Shown: in pieces, positions 13,607 through 15,656 of the stretch | Position numbering within the stretch: position 1 is the stretch's first letter | Layout of the letters: each line of letters opens with the position of its first letter | Assembly (NCBI GenBank): GCA_035293045.1 | Contig: DATDOY010000174.1 | Span: 1 to 15,656, forward strand | Length of the DNA stretch: 15,656 nucleotides | Source of the DNA: DATDOY01 sp035293045 | GTDB lineage: Bacteria > Actinomycetota > Acidimicrobiia > IMCC26256 > JACPCJ01 | Direction: 5' to 3' | Made by a program: the position numbers and the translations under genes | The notes under the pieces: model-generated | Told to the model about the DNA's origin: nothing | The model's database searches: none | The model's input: only the letters and a program-made list of their open reading frames with translations

Positions 13607-14467
13607 ATGCAGCGCATCCTCGCCATCATCGTGCTCGTCGTCGCGATCGGGGGCGGCGCGGTCGAGCCTGCGGCGGCGACGCCCGTCGTCTACGCGCATC
13701 GGGGTGGAATGGCCATCGGACCCGAGAACACGCTGGGCGCCTTCCAGCACGCGCACGACCTCTTCGGGAGCCGGGGCGTGTGGCTCGAAATGGACGCCGT
13801 GCGAACCAAGGATGGCGAACTCGCCATCATCCACGACGCCACGCTCGACCGCACGACGACCTGCGTTGGCGATGTCATCGACTACACCCTCGCCGAGGTC
13901 CAAGCGTGCGACGCCAGCGAAATCTTTCCGGGTTGGGGATCCTTCGAGCCGGTCCCGTCGCTGCGCCAGGTGTTCAACGAGGGCAACGGTGCGGGTTGGC
14001 GGCTCATGGTCGAGCTGAAGAACATTCCGGGTGAGCCCGACTTCGACCCCATGGGGACGGCGTCGGCCGCGGAGCTGCTCGCGCTCGTGGAGGAGACCGG
14101 GTTCCCGACCAGCCGGCTGCTCGTCCAGTCGTTCTTCCCGACGTCCCTCGACCAGATCGAACTCGGCAACCCGGAGATCGCAACGGTGCTCCTGACGACA
14201 TCACAACTCCCGGGAGCGCCTCCTGGTGCTGGATTCACCCTCGGCGAGAACGCCGCGTTCGCCACCGCCCGCGGCTACGAGGTCTCGTCACCCGACGAGG
14301 CGACCCTCGACCTCAGCGCCGAATCCGTGATGCTCGCTCACGCCCTCGGCCGCGACGTCGTGCCATGGACCGTCGACAACCCCGTTCGGGCCGCCACGCT
14401 CGCCGGGTACGGCGTGGATGGCATCATCACGAACGATCCGGGCACGATCTACGGCGCTCTCGGCTGA
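13607..14467 (+). CDS. secreted glycerophosphodiester phosphodiesterase
   Basis: A 286-residue GDPD TIM-barrel enzyme hydrolysing glycerophosphodiesters to glycerol-3-phosphate and an alcohol. A signal peptide is evident: MQR, hydrophobic ILAIIVLVVAIGGGAV (4-19), then EPAAA-TP as a likely cleavage point near residue 25, so it acts outside the membrane. Catalytic marks are YAHRGG (29-34, His31/Arg32), GPENTLGAF (38-46, Glu40), WLEMDAVRTKDGELAIIHD (59-77; Glu61, Asp63, His76), MVELKN (134-139), LVQSF (172-176), VPWTVDN (252-258) and GVDGIITNDP (269-278). Cys86 and Cys101 are the only cysteines and could form a disulfide. ATG at 13607 is the only start giving a signal peptide. GAGG ends just 1 nt before it, which is unusually close. 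Extracellular phosphate scavenging is a plausible role. Confidence 0.9.
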   Translation: MQRILAIIVLVVAIGGGAVEPAAATPVVYAHRGGMAIGPENTLGAFQHAHDLFGSRGVWLEMDAVRTKDGELAIIHDATLDRTTTCVGDVIDYTLAEVQACDASEIFPGWGSFEPVPSLRQVFNEGNGAGWRLMVELKNIPGEPDFDPMGTASAAELLALVEETGFPTSRLLVQSFFPTSLDQIELGNPEIATVLLTTSQLPGAPPGAGFTLGENAAFATARGYEVSSPDEATLDLSAESVMLAHALGRDVVPWTVDNPVRAATLAGYGVDGIITNDPGTIYGALG

Positions 14468-14521
14468 TCGGCGCGGTGGGTATCTGCCCCGCCGCGCTTG
14501 CATCCGTGACCATCGCCGCCC

Positions 14522-15656
14522 ATGATGCCGCCGATGACCGGCCGGGATCCTGAGCAGGAGCGAGCCGCTCCGCTTCCCGAGTATCAGGCCGCGGTCGCGG
14601 CGACCGGGTCGGCGATCACCGCCGCGACCGGGCGACCCGCGAGCCCCCGGCTCTCCCGTCATGTCGTCACCCTTGACGACGGCCACGAGGTGACGGTCGC
14701 CGTGGCCGGGCACGGCATCCCATTCGTCGTGGTCCACGGGTTCATGGCCGAGGGGTTCATGTATGCGCAGACCCTCAACCGGCTGGTCGCGCTCGGCTAC
14801 AAAGTCGTCGCCATCGACACGGCGGGCCACGGCGGCACAGAGGTCCTCCCCGACGCCGAGCGGGACTTCGACGCCTACGTGAAGCTCTTTGCCCGGACCC
14901 TCGACCGCCTGGGGATCCGCCACGCCGTCTTCACCGGCCATTCGATGGGCGGACGAGTAGTCGCCGAACTGGCCGCGGAGAACCCAGACCGGGCGGTGGC
15001 CCTCTTGCTCCTCGACCCGATCCTCGGCGGTCCCTGGGACCGCCTGGTCGCCCGCGCCCGCGCCTTTCCGCCCCTGCTGGGGTGGATGGGGTTCCTCATC
15101 GCCCTCGACACGGCGTCGACGTTCCCGCTCCTGCGCGATCGGGGCCAGGCCCGCAAGCTGGCCCGGCTCCTCGTCCCGACCATCGTGCGTCACGTCCGGC
15201 GGCCGTGGCACCTGCTGGCGCCGGCGGTCGCCATCCTGCGTTCGGGCTCGAGCCAAGTGCTGCTCGAGCGCATCCGCGAGCATGGGACCCCCACCATCAT
15301 CGTGCACGGCGAGCGGGATTACGTCGTTCCGCTGGCAACCGCGCGCGACGCCGCCGAACGCTCCGGCGGTCACCTCGTCCTCGTCCATGGAGCCAGTCAC
15401 TCCTGGTGCCTGAAGGACCCCGAGACGTTGCCCGCGGTCGTCGAGGCCCTCTGGGACGGACCCCTCGGACGCGCCTATGACGACGCGCTTGCGCACCACG
15501 GCGTTGCCCCTGACGCGCCCATCGACGAGATCGAGGCGGCGTTCTACGACCGGGAAGCCCTCGTGCTCGCCCTCACGCCCGACCTGCGCTTCGAGCGGGC
15601 CGACGAGCACGCCCACGAGCCCCGGTACCGATTCAGCGTCGTCGACGCCGGCGACG
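14522..15656 (+). CDS. alpha/beta hydrolase, 3' end missing
   Basis: The frame is open from ATG at 14522 (also ATG at 14525 and 14534) to the window edge, 378 codons so far. It is a serine hydrolase of the alpha/beta fold. VVVHGF (69-74) is the oxyanion loop, TGHSMGGRVVAEL (138-150) holds nucleophile Ser141, IIVHGERDYVVPL (259-271) the acid Asp266 and HGASHSWCLKDPE (289-301) the catalytic His293. The catalytic triad is complete. The first 45 residues are an Ala-rich extension not typical of the fold. After about residue 305 at least 73 further residues continue beyond the normal hydrolase end, so a second C-terminal domain is likely. An in-frame TGA at 14507 fixes the upstream limit. No Shine-Dalgarno is visible. 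Esterase, lipase or thioesterase cannot be told apart. Confidence 0.85.
   Translation, partial: MMPPMTGRDPEQERAAPLPEYQAAVAATGSAITAATGRPASPRLSRHVVTLDDGHEVTVAVAGHGIPFVVVHGFMAEGFMYAQTLNRLVALGYKVVAIDTAGHGGTEVLPDAERDFDAYVKLFARTLDRLGIRHAVFTGHSMGGRVVAELAAENPDRAVALLLLDPILGGPWDRLVARARAFPPLLGWMGFLIALDTASTFPLLRDRGQARKLARLLVPTIVRHVRRPWHLLAPAVAILRSGSSQVLLERIREHGTPTIIVHGERDYVVPLATARDAAERSGGHLVLVHGASHSWCLKDPETLPAVVEALWDGPLGRAYDDALAHHGVAPDAPIDEIEAAFYDREALVLALTPDLRFERADEHAHEPRYRFSVVDAGD

Noticed and set aside
14288..15616. Long - strand open frame (442 codons) at the right end
   Set aside because: Antisense of the alpha/beta hydrolase, which has a complete catalytic triad on the + strand.
1..15656. Mobile element or genomic island
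   Set aside because: No transposase, integrase, phage gene, tRNA-linked attachment site or shift in base composition was seen.

Overview
The window is GC-rich, tightly packed bacterial chromosome with short intergenic gaps, GTG starts, 4-11 nt gene overlaps and several genes without a Shine-Dalgarno. An F420-type luciferase-like oxidoreductase, a geranylgeranyl-reductase-family flavoprotein, PadR plus 2TM genes, an ACAD10/11-like acyl-CoA dehydrogenase and an ETF pair together suggest an actinobacterium, possibly an Acidimicrobiia-like lineage. That placement is inference. I see no tRNA, rRNA, CRISPR, IS element, integrase or phage gene, and no gene-free stretch above 300 bases.

Layout. (1) 1-2670: 3' part of a haloalkane dehalogenase (+), a single-domain rhodanese (-) and an acyl-CoA dehydrogenase (-) followed by a long hairpin. 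(2) 2671-5964: a divergent promoter region with a perfect 6-4-6 palindrome, then a three-gene operon whose genes overlap by 7 and 4 nt: GT4 glycosyltransferase, SAM methyltransferase and an uncharacterised alpha/alpha-toroid protein usually labelled 'prenyltransferase'. This is the best candidate for an undescribed pathway. (3) 6061-8060: a cupin (-) divergent from a padR - 2TM - methyltransferase operon with a His-rich PadR. (4) 8057-9173: a DinB-like and methyltransferase pair (-). (5) 9229-11437: a luciferase-like oxidoreductase (+) convergent with a geranylgeranyl-reductase-family flavoprotein (-), with both stop codons in one hairpin. (6) 11620-13486: etfB-etfA and a second long hairpin, a sibling of the one after the acyl-CoA dehydrogenase. 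(7) 13607-end: a secreted glycerophosphodiester phosphodiesterase and the 5' part of an alpha/beta hydrolase.

How the genes fit together. The acyl-CoA dehydrogenase would pass electrons to an ETF such as the one encoded by etfBA, so the window holds two parts of fatty-acid or related acyl-CoA oxidation. The GT4-methyltransferase-toroid operon looks like a self-contained glycan or glycolipid modification unit of unknown product. The padR operon looks like a self-regulated membrane or stress response unit. The rest are single metabolic enzymes. Non-coding features of interest are the two sibling hairpins, the shared bidirectional hairpin, a repeat that duplicates a Shine-Dalgarno inside the end of a gene, and TANNNT hexamers 7-10 nt before starts that lack a good Shine-Dalgarno.
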